Assembly: GCA_016214035.1 (NCBI GenBank)
Contig: JACRPF010000006.1
Span: 1-64,000, forward strand
DNA length: 64,000 bases
Direction of reading: 5' to 3'
DNA from: Spirochaetota bacterium
GTDB lineage: Bacteria; Spirochaetota; Brachyspiria; Brachyspirales; JACRPF01
Shown here piece after piece: positions 16,899-24,457 of this stretch. Every line of letters begins with the position of its first letter. Positions within the stretch are counted from its first letter, which is position 1. Under the pieces are notes generated by a model. The model saw only the letters and a list, made by a program, of their open reading frames with translations, was not told the origin of the DNA and did no database searches. The position numbers were made by a program, and so were the translations under genes.

Positions 16899-17561
16899 TC
16901 ACGGCCCAACCGTATGAACTTCAATATCATCAATCAGATAATCTCCGGTATGATTTGCTGTTATGGATACTTTTTCAAAAGCGGCCCCGGCAGTGAATGT
17001 GACAGCTCCTTTCGCAATCCCGTCGATAAGAAGCGAAGCCGTTCCTGCAGATATATCAATATCTTTTAACTCAAAACCATACCATTGGCTCATGAAATAG
17101 GAAAAACCGGATACCAGATTCGCGGGATTGGTACCTGAACCGGTCATAACCTGATTCATGTTATTGAATTTGATTGCAAGCAAACCATCATCCGCAGATG
17201 AGCCGAGTTTGATGGTAAGTCCGTTTCCCGATGGTCCCATTGTTGATTGAAACTTGAATCTCATATATTTGTGTTTTCCGGATGGTATTGCATGTGTGAT
17301 TGTATATTCCATACTCGCAGTAGACCATGAGCGTAGCGTATTACTAAATATCGGGAACATCGAGGTGCCGCCAGTCCAATTATTCCCAAGATTATTTGTA
17401 TCCGGCCTGTTAAAATGATCTTCAAATATAATCACGTTTGTAACCGTATTAGATACACCCGTGGCACCCGGATCGAGCGGATTATTCCTATTAAATTGGA
17501 TACATCCTGCTACGACCAAAACGACAGCAGCGGAGACGAATGCCGCAATAATGTTCTTCAT
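16899..17561 (-). CDS. Lipoprotein with NPLDPG motif
   Basis: A 220-residue lipoprotein: signal peptide with lipobox VVAGC at residues about 16-20, followed at once by IQFNRNNPLDPGATG. The mature part is predicted all-beta, a single sandwich-like domain opening IIFEDHFNRPDTNNLGNNWTGG, with features of laminin-G/concanavalin-like folds (a DHF start, and YLIDDIEVH at the end). I recognise no family by name. It is the third gene of the CsgG-like/lipoprotein operon and 19 bp after the upstream lipoprotein. A carbohydrate- or matrix-binding surface role is possible but not shown. Confidence 0.8.
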   Translation of the reverse strand: MKNIIAAFVSAAVVLVVAGCIQFNRNNPLDPGATGVSNTVTNVIIFEDHFNRPDTNNLGNNWTGGTSMFPIFSNTLRSWSTASMEYTITHAIPSGKHKYMRFKFQSTMGPSGNGLTIKLGSSADDGLLAIKFNNMNQVMTGSGTNPANLVSGFSYFMSQWYGFELKDIDISAGTASLLIDGIAKGAVTFTAGAAFEKVSITANHTGDYLIDDIEVHTVGP

Positions 17562-17580
17562 AAATAATACTCCCTTAGCC

Positions 17581-18456
17581 TTACTCGGCCGCTACGCCGA
17601 TCTTTTTTATTTCAAGCGCCCAGCCGCCGCCGACATTCCGGCCCAGGACAACCGACTCCACGGTGGATGCGGCGGTTACCGACGAACATATCCGGCTGGC
17701 ATTATCTACCGTGAGATCAAGCGTTATACCGTTCAACCCGTAGCTCATACGCCAGGTATTTTCACCGACGTTATATCCGCTGGGAAAAACATTTGTCCAT
17801 GTAGATCCGTATATATAATATTCGACCCCGGGGGTTGCGTATGTCGGACGGAACGCTATTTTCGGAGAACTCCAGTTCGTTCCGATCCAAACTTCTACGT
17901 CATTGGTTATTCTCGTAACGGCGTCTACAGTAACCCGTCCGCCGGGTACTGAATCCGTCTTCAGGACGATAAATCCCATCATCGGAGATGTCAGGAACAG
18001 ACTGCCGCCGCTCACGGTAACGGTCTGGCTGCCGTCATTCGTCTTGAATTCAGGTCCTACGCTGGGATTATCCTCAAAATCACGGTAATACAGATTATAG
18101 AAAACGATATTCGTGATGAGTGAATCGACTGTATCACCGGACTTCTTCCGAGCAACCACTTTCAGATAAATACTTCCGCCTTGCATCGGTTTTACCTGTG
18201 CAGCATTTGACAATACGGAAGAACCGAGCGCTTGAAAATTGTTCATGTCGCCCTTTGACACGTAAATGTTATATTCGGAATAGAGGTCAGCGTCACCGTT
18301 CCATGCAAGCGTCAGCATCGGGTTGGGCCCCTGCACATGCGCTACCTTGGTGAACCGGAAAAGCGTATTGCCCGGGTCAAGCGGATTGTCACGATCCCAG
18401 CATTGCGTGAGCATGAGCGACATAAGCGCGAGCGGGATGATGAATATTTTTTTCAT
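17581..18456 (-). CDS. Lipoprotein with NPLDPG motif, paralogue of the 19837 gene
   Basis: A 291-residue exported protein. The signal peptide ends at LMLTQC, a somewhat unusual lipobox (Gln before Cys), followed by WDRDNPLDPGN. An Fn3-like segment (about 30-110: MLTLAWNGDADLYSEYNIYVSKG) is followed by a beta-sandwich. It shares NIVFYNLYYRDFEDN with the SVYFYNIYYRDFNGTN of the protein at 19837, so the two are paralogues. The start ATG at 18456 has AAGGAGA upstream; an ATG at 18477 does not. It is 24 bp after the CsgG-like gene, so these are co-transcribed. Confidence 0.8.
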   Translation of the reverse strand: MKKIFIIPLALMSLMLTQCWDRDNPLDPGNTLFRFTKVAHVQGPNPMLTLAWNGDADLYSEYNIYVSKGDMNNFQALGSSVLSNAAQVKPMQGGSIYLKVVARKKSGDTVDSLITNIVFYNLYYRDFEDNPSVGPEFKTNDGSQTVTVSGGSLFLTSPMMGFIVLKTDSVPGGRVTVDAVTRITNDVEVWIGTNWSSPKIAFRPTYATPGVEYYIYGSTWTNVFPSGYNVGENTWRMSYGLNGITLDLTVDNASRICSSVTAASTVESVVLGRNVGGGWALEIKKIGVAAE

Positions 18457-18480
18457 GGTAGTGTTCTCCTTGATCACCGG

Positions 18481-19692
18481 TTAAAATCGCAGCCCGACAT
18501 TGAAACCGCAGTAGTCGGGAGTAACGGATAGCGCATACTGCACCGGGCTATCCGTATTATTGAACGCGGTAACACCCGACGGGAAGTTAAACAGCATTTC
18601 AGTGAACAGGAGCGTTACACCGAGAACGCCGGTGCCGATGGTCGTATACATGAGCACCGTGCTCGTAAGCGCCGACTTTTGCGCGCTCTGCGCAAGCACA
18701 TCCCAATCAGCCGCGGGAAGGCCCGCGATGTCTGCGTTGGTATATTTTGCGTTTAATCTTCCATACTGAGCGTACGATCCTACAAACAGCGTCCCGCTGC
18801 CTGCGGCGACACCGAGCAGTGTCGCCGGAAGAAAATATTTGCTCGAAGCCTGTTTGCCGAGCCCGCCGCCGATGATATCGATGACAAGCATGGTTGCGCC
18901 TATGCCGATAAGACCCGCACTGCCGTAAATGGAAAAATTCATAAGCGTCTTGGCGCCGTCAACATTACCCCACAATCCTTCAAATTTTATCGCAGATGTA
19001 TTCGTGTCTGCATTATTATACGCCTGATACGCCCCGCCGCCCATGAAAAACATCACAAGGCCGTACGCCCCGACCGCTGCACCAGCGCCCATACATCCGA
19101 TGGCCGGCATAAGCAGGCCGTCACTGCCGCCGCTGCTGCCGACATTTATCGGCGTGCGTGTATCTGTGGGCTTAACCGTTACCTTCGGCTGAACAAAAGT
19201 CGGCGCACCTGTTTTCGATGAACGTATGCGTGCCGCAATAGCCTGCGCGAACTGTGTCACTGCACGATCAAGATCGTCAACCGAGTCTACCGTACCTTTC
19301 TCCGCGAATTCCATTTCACCGCGCTCAACGTGTATGATGCGCGCATTGATGATATATTTTGCGCCGAGTTTCGATATCTTTCCGACAAGCATCCGGTCAA
19401 CGGCGAGCAGTTTACCAACCTGCACCGCGCATTCCGTGTCCGTACAACCGGAAGACTGAAGTTCCTGTTCCTTCATAATCTTGTCCATCTGCTCACGCTC
19501 GACTACGCGGAACAGCCCCGTATTGAACATTTCGGTGCGCATCAATTCACTTACTGACGACGCTACGTCTGCGGAGACGCCGGCGCTCGGTGTAATATCC
19601 ATAATAGCGATACGCATTTTCTGTTCCTGCGCACAGAGCGAGACCGCCACGGTCAATGCCAGAGCGGCCAGCGAGATGATTCGAAATTTCAT
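18481..19692 (-). CDS. CsgG-like outer-membrane-associated protein, copy 1
   Basis: A 403-residue protein with a cleavable signal peptide (ISLAALALTVAVSLCAQ). The N-terminal domain (about 25-170) matches the CsgG/HfaB/LpoB-type fold: KMRIAIMDITPSAGVSADVASSVSELMRTEMFNTGLFRVVEREQMDKIM, then a Cys pair in GCTDTECAVQVGKLLAVDRMLVGKI. The C-terminal half has four hydrophobic stretches, which is unlike classical CsgG pores. It is 81% or so identical by eye to the copy at 20852 over the N-terminal domain but the C-terminal halves differ. Each copy precedes a lipoprotein gene. A role in assembling or exporting the adjacent lipoproteins is inference. Confidence 0.8.
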   Translation of the reverse strand: MKFRIISLAALALTVAVSLCAQEQKMRIAIMDITPSAGVSADVASSVSELMRTEMFNTGLFRVVEREQMDKIMKEQELQSSGCTDTECAVQVGKLLAVDRMLVGKISKLGAKYIINARIIHVERGEMEFAEKGTVDSVDDLDRAVTQFAQAIAARIRSSKTGAPTFVQPKVTVKPTDTRTPINVGSSGGSDGLLMPAIGCMGAGAAVGAYGLVMFFMGGGAYQAYNNADTNTSAIKFEGLWGNVDGAKTLMNFSIYGSAGLIGIGATMLVIDIIGGGLGKQASSKYFLPATLLGVAAGSGTLFVGSYAQYGRLNAKYTNADIAGLPAADWDVLAQSAQKSALTSTVLMYTTIGTGVLGVTLLFTEMLFNFPSGVTAFNNTDSPVQYALSVTPDYCGFNVGLRF

Positions 19693-19712
19693 GGGAACTC
19701 CTTCGCGATGGT

Positions 19713-19725
19713 ACAAACGTTTACA
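19713..19725 (-). promoter_or_regulatory. Operator-like box ACAAACGTTTACA (CsgG copy 1)
   Basis: This 13-mer with the palindromic centre AAACGTTT lies seven bases downstream of the -10 box. The identical 13-mer is at the identical distance from the -10 box of copy 2 (21779-21791). It resembles the operators of LacI-family regulators (central CG dyad). Confidence 0.6.
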
Positions 19726-19732
19726 CTTAAAG

Positions 19733-19760
19733 ATATTAAAATATATAACAAAAAAGTCAA
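19733..19760 (-). promoter_or_regulatory. Promoter of CsgG copy 1 operon
   Basis: On the minus strand TTGACT (19760-19755), 16 bp, TAATAT (19738-19733). Sequence around it (GTTGACTTTTTT, then TTATATA) is closely similar to the promoter at 21799-21827. Confidence 0.65.
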
Positions 19761-19836
19761 CCGAAAGTGAACAATTCTGACCTCATGGTTGCGCAGAATA
19801 GGGATGCCCATCCCCGTTTATCAAACCGAAATTCGG

Positions 19837-20835
19837 CTATTCTATTGCAACCCCAATCCAATCAACATACATAGATCCATTCATGCCGCTCGAATTTGGA
19901 TACGCACTCATTGTCAATTGTGAAATAGGCTGCGCTGTACTTGCCATTATCCTATTAAAATTAAAGGTATACGTGGAACTATTATTGACAATCAACATTC
20001 CGACTGCGCTGGACGCATTCAAATATTCAAAATGATAGTTATCCCATTGTCCATCAATGGTAGCTCCACCGATATAGGAACCGTTATCGTACACACTGCC
20101 GTAATCAAAACCAATCATGTACGCAGTCATAGCAGCACCGGAATCGATCCTGAACTGTAAACCTTTACCAGTACGATACATGGCCCAGTCGATAACGACT
20201 TTGCTATTGCCGTCATATACAGTTCCTGATGGAGGAATGAAATTGGGCGTAGACACTTCCGCTCTATCCCCGCTGCCACCATCCTGGGCATATATGTAGA
20301 GAGAATTTCTCTGATTGAAAATCAAGTCAATTGTCGAATATGCCGATCCGCCGACGTTGTAATTGTTTGCAAAGAGATCCGTCGGCAGCATGAAGTTTGT
20401 ACCGTTAAAATCCCGATAATATATATTGTAAAAATATACGCTCGTTATTTTTTTAGCAACAGGTTTTTTGGCACTGTCCAACCCGACAATCATGATATAT
20501 TTCTTTCCGCCTTTCTGAAATTCAGGTTTATCTGTGTATGGCGGGTCAAAATTGAACGGCGGATTCGCAATGGCGGTACCGGTATATTTCGTCCAAGGCC
20601 CATCTACTGATGTTGCGCCATAGACCAAATAGCCGCCGCTGGCCGCGCTATGAGCTTGCCATTGCGCGTTCATCCGGGGATCAACTCCCTGTGCTTGATA
20701 TCCGAACCGAACATCCACTATTTCAGGAAGCGTCCCTTCCGGGTCGAACGGATTCAATCTGCCGTCCACCGGATTTATGCAGCTGGTCATTGACAGGACC
20801 GCAAATATCGTAAGTGCTATAAATAATTTTTTCAT
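19837..20835 (-). CDS. Lipoprotein with NPFDPEG motif, paralogue of the 17581 gene
   Basis: A 332-residue lipoprotein with lipobox LSMTSC near residue 18, followed by INPVDGRLNPFDPEGT, the motif shared with the two lipoproteins downstream. An Fn3-like N-terminal segment (DVRFGYQAQGVDPRMNAQWQAHSAASGGYLVY) precedes a large beta-sandwich region with SVYFYNIYYRDFNGTN and ends MYVDWIGVAIE. Three ATG codons in a row (20841, 20838, 20835) are possible starts; 20835 has AGGA seven bases upstream. It starts 16 bp after the CsgG-like copy 2 stop. It is lower in G+C than its neighbours. Confidence 0.8.
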   Translation of the reverse strand: MKKLFIALTIFAVLSMTSCINPVDGRLNPFDPEGTLPEIVDVRFGYQAQGVDPRMNAQWQAHSAASGGYLVYGATSVDGPWTKYTGTAIANPPFNFDPPYTDKPEFQKGGKKYIMIVGLDSAKKPVAKKITSVYFYNIYYRDFNGTNFMLPTDLFANNYNVGGSAYSTIDLIFNQRNSLYIYAQDGGSGDRAEVSTPNFIPPSGTVYDGNSKVVIDWAMYRTGKGLQFRIDSGAAMTAYMIGFDYGSVYDNGSYIGGATIDGQWDNYHFEYLNASSAVGMLIVNNSSTYTFNFNRIMASTAQPISQLTMSAYPNSSGMNGSMYVDWIGVAIE

Positions 20836-20851
20836 CATCATATCCTGTCGT

Positions 20852-21757
20852 TTAGAATTGATAGGCGAATGCAACAGCAACGCCGTCTTTGGTGGGGAAC
20901 ACGCTTGCACGCGGAACGGAATCCGGTGTGATCATCCACCAGACGAACAGTCCCGCGGCAACGCCGTAACAAGAGTAGCCGACGATATTCAAGAGATTAC
21001 CGAGTCCGACGGTTGATTTATAGTCGTTATATATCGGTCCCGTCAATGCAGGATCGGTAAGCGCCAGATATTCCGCATAAATTATGTTACCGCCCTGCTG
21101 TTGTAAAAATCCGAACACATTACATCCGCCGCCCACTGCGGCAAGACCAAGTGCCGACCAGAACAGAACCGGCTTTATTCCGCTGTCACCGCTGCCGGAA
21201 GAGCTGCCCACCGCTATCGTCGGGCGCGCATCAGAGGGCTTTACTGTCGCTTTCGGCTGAACAAAAGCCGGACCACCCGACTTCGTTGAACGGATGCGTG
21301 CGGCAATTGCCTGCGCGAACTGGGATACCGCGCGGTCAAGGTCATTCTCGCTTTCAACCGTCGCTTTTTCAGCGAATTCCATCTCACCGCGCTCAACATT
21401 GATGATGCGGGCGTTGATGATGAACTTGGTCCCTAGTTTTGATATTTTCCCCACGAGCATGCGGTCGACGGCGAGCAGTTTACCAACCTGCACCGCGCAT
21501 TCGGTGTCGGTACATCCGGTAGACTGCAGCGCCTGTTCCTTCATTATTTTATCCATCTGCTCGCGTTCCACCACACGGAAAAGTCCCGTATTGAACATTT
21601 CAGTGCGCATCAGTTCGCTCACAGAAGACCCGACATCGGCTGAAACGCCGGAACTCGGCGTAAGCTCCATGATGGCTATGCGCATCTTCTGATCCTGCGC
21701 AAACGATACGGCTGCCAATAATAGCGTCATCAGGAAAGCAATGAGTCTTGATTTCAT
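20852..21757 (-). CDS. CsgG-like outer-membrane-associated protein, copy 2
   Basis: A 301-residue protein: signal peptide (LIAFLMTLLLAAVSFAQ), then a CsgG/HfaB-like domain nearly identical to that of copy 1 (KMRIAIMELTPSSGVSADVGSSVSELMRTEMFNTGLFRVVEREQM and GCTDTECAVQVGKLLAVDRM). A Pro/Ser-rich linker leads to a shorter C-terminal part with two hydrophobic segments (VLFWSALGLAAVGGGCNVFGF and YSCYGVAAGLFVWWM). It heads the first of two tandem CsgG/lipoprotein units. GAAGGAG precedes the ATG. The near identity of the N-domains and divergence of the C-domains indicates a recent duplication or gene conversion. Confidence 0.8.
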   Translation of the reverse strand: MKSRLIAFLMTLLLAAVSFAQDQKMRIAIMELTPSSGVSADVGSSVSELMRTEMFNTGLFRVVEREQMDKIMKEQALQSTGCTDTECAVQVGKLLAVDRMLVGKISKLGTKFIINARIINVERGEMEFAEKATVESENDLDRAVSQFAQAIAARIRSTKSGGPAFVQPKATVKPSDARPTIAVGSSSGSGDSGIKPVLFWSALGLAAVGGGCNVFGFLQQQGGNIIYAEYLALTDPALTGPIYNDYKSTVGLGNLLNIVGYSCYGVAAGLFVWWMITPDSVPRASVFPTKDGVAVAFAYQF

Positions 21758-21778
21758 GGATACTCCTTCAACTGGGAA

Positions 21779-21791
21779 ACAAACGTTTACA
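21779..21791 (-). promoter_or_regulatory. Operator-like box ACAAACGTTTACA (CsgG copy 2)
   Basis: Same 13-mer and same 7-bp distance from the -10 box as at 19713-19725. Two identical sites in identical positions argue for a shared repressor. Confidence 0.6.
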
Positions 21792-21798
21792 TATAATC

Positions 21799-21827
21799 AT
21801 AGTATTTTTATATAACCAAAAAGTCAA
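21799..21827 (-). promoter_or_regulatory. Promoter of CsgG copy 2 operon
   Basis: On the minus strand TTGACT (21827-21822), 17 bp, TACTAT (21804-21799). Confidence 0.65.
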
Positions 21828-21861
21828 CAATAAATGACATATCTTTTTCTTCAGAATGTAC

Positions 21862-21906
21862 TTGACATTTAGTTAGCTTATCATTATATTTAGCATCGCC
21901 TAACTA
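21862..21906 (+). promoter_or_regulatory. marR-efflux promoter with flanking inverted repeat
   Basis: TTGACA (21862-21867), 17 bp, TATATT (21885-21890). The inverted repeat TAGTTAG (21870-21876) and CTAACTA (21900-21906) brackets the -10 box, a position from which the MarR protein encoded just downstream could shut off its own operon. Confidence 0.65.
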
Positions 21907-21933
21907 TATTAAAGCGTAACGAGTAATCGACAT

Positions 21934-22383
21934 ATGGACACGACAAACAAAGACATCATCGAAAGCATCAATAACATCATCAAGATAATCCGCAGTAAGC
22001 GGTATTGTGAAACGAATATGTTTCATGCCGATGTACAGGAGCTTTCCATCGGGGACCTGCAGGTGCTCGGACATCTTACCAAAAACGACAGCATCGCCGT
22101 CGGTGAGATTGCCGCATACGCGCAGGTCAAGATGCCGACGATAACCGCCATCATCAATAAACTTGAAAATCTCGGATACGCAAAACGCACGCACGCGAAG
22201 GACGACCGCCGAAAGGTCTTCGTCTCAATAAGCGACAAAGGACAGAAAATAATGGCAAGTCACGGAGATAAGACAGCACGGTATCTTGAACGTATTCTGG
22301 CGGATTTCACGAAGCCGGAACGAGAGAAGATAGCAAAACTGCTGCATGAAGTACAAACCGTTGTAAGCGGAGCCGAGCAATGA
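21934..22383 (+). CDS. MarR family transcriptional regulator
   Basis: A 149-residue winged-helix repressor. Seen: DLQVLGHLTKNDSIAVGEIAAYAQVKMPTITAIINKLENLGYAKRTHAKDDRRKVFVSISDKG, covering the recognition helix and the wing with the family DxRxxxV pattern. N- and C-terminal helices form the dimer interface. It overlaps the next gene by 4 bp (ATGA) and heads a five-gene efflux operon, so it most likely represses that operon in response to a small toxic molecule. An inverted repeat around the -10 box is the probable operator. The ribosome site is weak. Confidence 0.9.
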   Translation: MDTTNKDIIESINNIIKIIRSKRYCETNMFHADVQELSIGDLQVLGHLTKNDSIAVGEIAAYAQVKMPTITAIINKLENLGYAKRTHAKDDRRKVFVSISDKGQKIMASHGDKTARYLERILADFTKPEREKIAKLLHEVQTVVSGAEQ

Positions 22384-22967
22384 GAACACTACTCCCCGTT
22401 CTTCTGGCGATATCACTCACCGTGACCGCATACCCCGCAGAAAAGATATTCTTCACCGGCTATGCGCTCCAGTATGAAACCGTTACCGCTCCGGAATCAA
22501 TGAAAAAAAACACGACCAATGTGTATGACACGCTCTGCGTCTCAGCATACGCCGGCGTCACGATACTGCAGTGGGTCGACATCTACGCCGGTGTGAGCGG
22601 ATCGTTTTTTTTCGTCACCAACAGTATTCAGAATTATTACTCCTTCATCCCAGTATATGCAGGATTGAAAATCCGCATTATGCCGGAATGGGCCGTTCAT
22701 CCGGCAGCTTTTTTCAATGCCGGATATGGCTATAATAACTTTCATGCCAGCGGTTACCGCCGTGTGGGAACGAATATGGTGCCGTACGAAAGCGACACAT
22801 CGTGGAACGGTCTTTACTACAGCTTCGGCGGTGAAGTGGAATGGCGATACGTCGAGAACGTGATGCTCATCGCCCGGGTTGAATATACCGCAACACGCCG
22901 CTCGAACGACATCAGCGATGATTACAGGACACTTCGTCTGGGATTATCATGGAAAAATTATTTCTAA
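22380..22967 (+). CDS. Small outer-membrane beta-barrel protein
   Basis: A 195-residue exported protein with signal peptide LLPVLLAISLTVTAYPA. The mature part alternates aromatic and polar residues in short strands (VSAYAGVTILQWVDIYAGVSGSFFF, AVHPAAFFNAGYGYNNF, GLYYSFGGEVEWRYVENVMLIARVEY) and ends in LGLSWKNYF, a C-terminal Phe as in many outer-membrane barrels. About eight strands are likely. No family name is assigned. It sits between the MarR and TolC genes, which is unusual for RND operons; it may be an accessory outer-membrane component. Confidence 0.7.
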   Translation: MRTLLPVLLAISLTVTAYPAEKIFFTGYALQYETVTAPESMKKNTTNVYDTLCVSAYAGVTILQWVDIYAGVSGSFFFVTNSIQNYYSFIPVYAGLKIRIMPEWAVHPAAFFNAGYGYNNFHASGYRRVGTNMVPYESDTSWNGLYYSFGGEVEWRYVENVMLIARVEYTATRRSNDISDDYRTLRLGLSWKNYF

Positions 22968-23001
22968 AGCGGCGCAATGAAAAACAATAAAGGAATGTAA
23001 A

Positions 23002-24447
23002 ATGACATTATCTATTCCGCAGGATGCGGTCAGGAACACACTACAAAGTATTCCGCCGCGTTACGCCGAGCGCAAGCGACTCAGGACGAGTCGCGAAAGC
23101 GACAATAAGATTCATAGATCAGCTATTTCCACACAAGCCCTGATCATTATTTGTACAGCTTTTATCAGCATGGTTACCGCAGCGCCGCGAACACTCACCT
23201 TCGACGAATGTTTACGGCTCGCGCAGCAGAACAACGACGAGTTCAAGATTGCGCAATTGGACTATGATATCGCCGAGGCGCAGTTCCAGGCGGCCACCGG
23301 CGGATTCGGCCCGACAGTATCAATAAACGGCGCTTATTCGCCTGGTAATAAACCAACGACAATAGATATTGCTCAAAATACTTTTTTCCCGGGTTCACCC
23401 GCAGCATCGATGGCTTTTTCAACTACCTTCCCTTATTCAACACGCGTCTCGCTCTCGCAGCCAATATTCACGTTCGGCAAGGTTTTCTGCGGCTTCAAAA
23501 TGGCGGAAGAAGGGCTCCGTATCGGCGGCATCAAACTCCGCAAGGCAAAGGAAAAACTGAAAGCGGACGTGGTCAACAACTTCTACCGGGCGCTCGTCAT
23601 GCAGGAGAATGTGAAGATACTTGAGGAATCGCTGAAACGCTCCGAGGACATGCAGCGGGTTACCGAGGATAAATACCGCGCGGGCGAGGCATCAAGCTTT
23701 GATCTGCTCCGCGCCAAAATCGAAGTCGACAATACACGGCCGAACACAAGAAGCGCCCGCAACGGATATGAGCTGATAATGAAATCGCTCAAGAACATCA
23801 TCGGCGCCGGTCTTGACGATGACATTGCGCTCAACGGTACGCTCGAGTATAAAAAGATACCCATCGAGCACAGCCGCATAATGCAGCAATTCACCAACCG
23901 CAACGACGATAAGGAAATAACCGAACACGCCGCAGCAATCGCCGAATACAAGAAGTGGCTCATGGTAGGCCAGCTCTTCCCGAACATCGCGCTCGGGGCG
24001 AACGCTACATTTTACAGCACGAACACGACATACCATGCTGAAAAAGAATACTGGAAGAATTCGTGGGACATCACCATCGGTTTTCAATGGCAGCTGTTCA
24101 ACGGATTCAAGAATGCCGCCGATATAAAACAGGCTGCCGCGGAGGCGTCAAAGGCAGCAATCGCGGCGCAGATGGCGCAGAAAGGGCTTGCACTGCAGAT
24201 GGACTCGATACTCCGCGGATTGGATGAATACAAAGAGATCATTGAAGCCGCCGACAAGACCATCAAACAGGCGGATGAAGGATACCGCATCGCGCGGCAG
24301 AACTATGCGAGCGGCATCATCAAAAGCATCGATCTTCGCGACGCGGAAGTGGCGCTCATGCGGGCAAAACTCAATTATCTCAACGCGCTCTATAATTACA
24401 TCAGTAAAGTCCAGGACCTGAAAAACCTGACCGACGAAGAACAATAA
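23002..24447 (+). CDS. TolC family outer-membrane efflux protein
   Basis: A 481-residue outer-membrane factor. The mature start is RTLTFDECLRLAQQNNDEFKIAQLDYDIAEAQFQAA, the usual first TolC helix, and a second OEP repeat ends YASGIIKSIDLRDAEVALMRAKLNYLNALYNYISKVQDL. These form the alpha-helical periplasmic tunnel of tripartite pumps. Unusually, about 43 mostly polar, basic residues (RYAERKRLRTSRESDNKIHRS) precede the hydrophobic signal segment (ALIIICTAFISMVTA). AAAGGAATG precedes the ATG at 23002, and no start codon lies closer to the signal segment. A short perfect hairpin (23076-23094) falls in this extension. Confidence 0.9.
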   Translation: MTLSIPQDAVRNTLQSIPPRYAERKRLRTSRESDNKIHRSAISTQALIIICTAFISMVTAAPRTLTFDECLRLAQQNNDEFKIAQLDYDIAEAQFQAATGGFGPTVSINGAYSPGNKPTTIDIAQNTFFPGSPAASMAFSTTFPYSTRVSLSQPIFTFGKVFCGFKMAEEGLRIGGIKLRKAKEKLKADVVNNFYRALVMQENVKILEESLKRSEDMQRVTEDKYRAGEASSFDLLRAKIEVDNTRPNTRSARNGYELIMKSLKNIIGAGLDDDIALNGTLEYKKIPIEHSRIMQQFTNRNDDKEITEHAAAIAEYKKWLMVGQLFPNIALGANATFYSTNTTYHAEKEYWKNSWDITIGFQWQLFNGFKNAADIKQAAAEASKAAIAAQMAQKGLALQMDSILRGLDEYKEIIEAADKTIKQADEGYRIARQNYASGIIKSIDLRDAEVALMRAKLNYLNALYNYISKVQDLKNLTDEEQ

Positions 24448-24457
24448 GGAACAGCAC

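Noticed and set aside
16736-16900. FMN riboswitch upstream of ribH
   Set aside because: The leader is about 30 nt from a clear promoter and has none of the conserved RFN structure.
19798-19820. Hairpin-like GGGATGCCCATCCC after the 19837 lipoprotein gene
   Set aside because: The loop would be too small and no T-run follows in the right direction.
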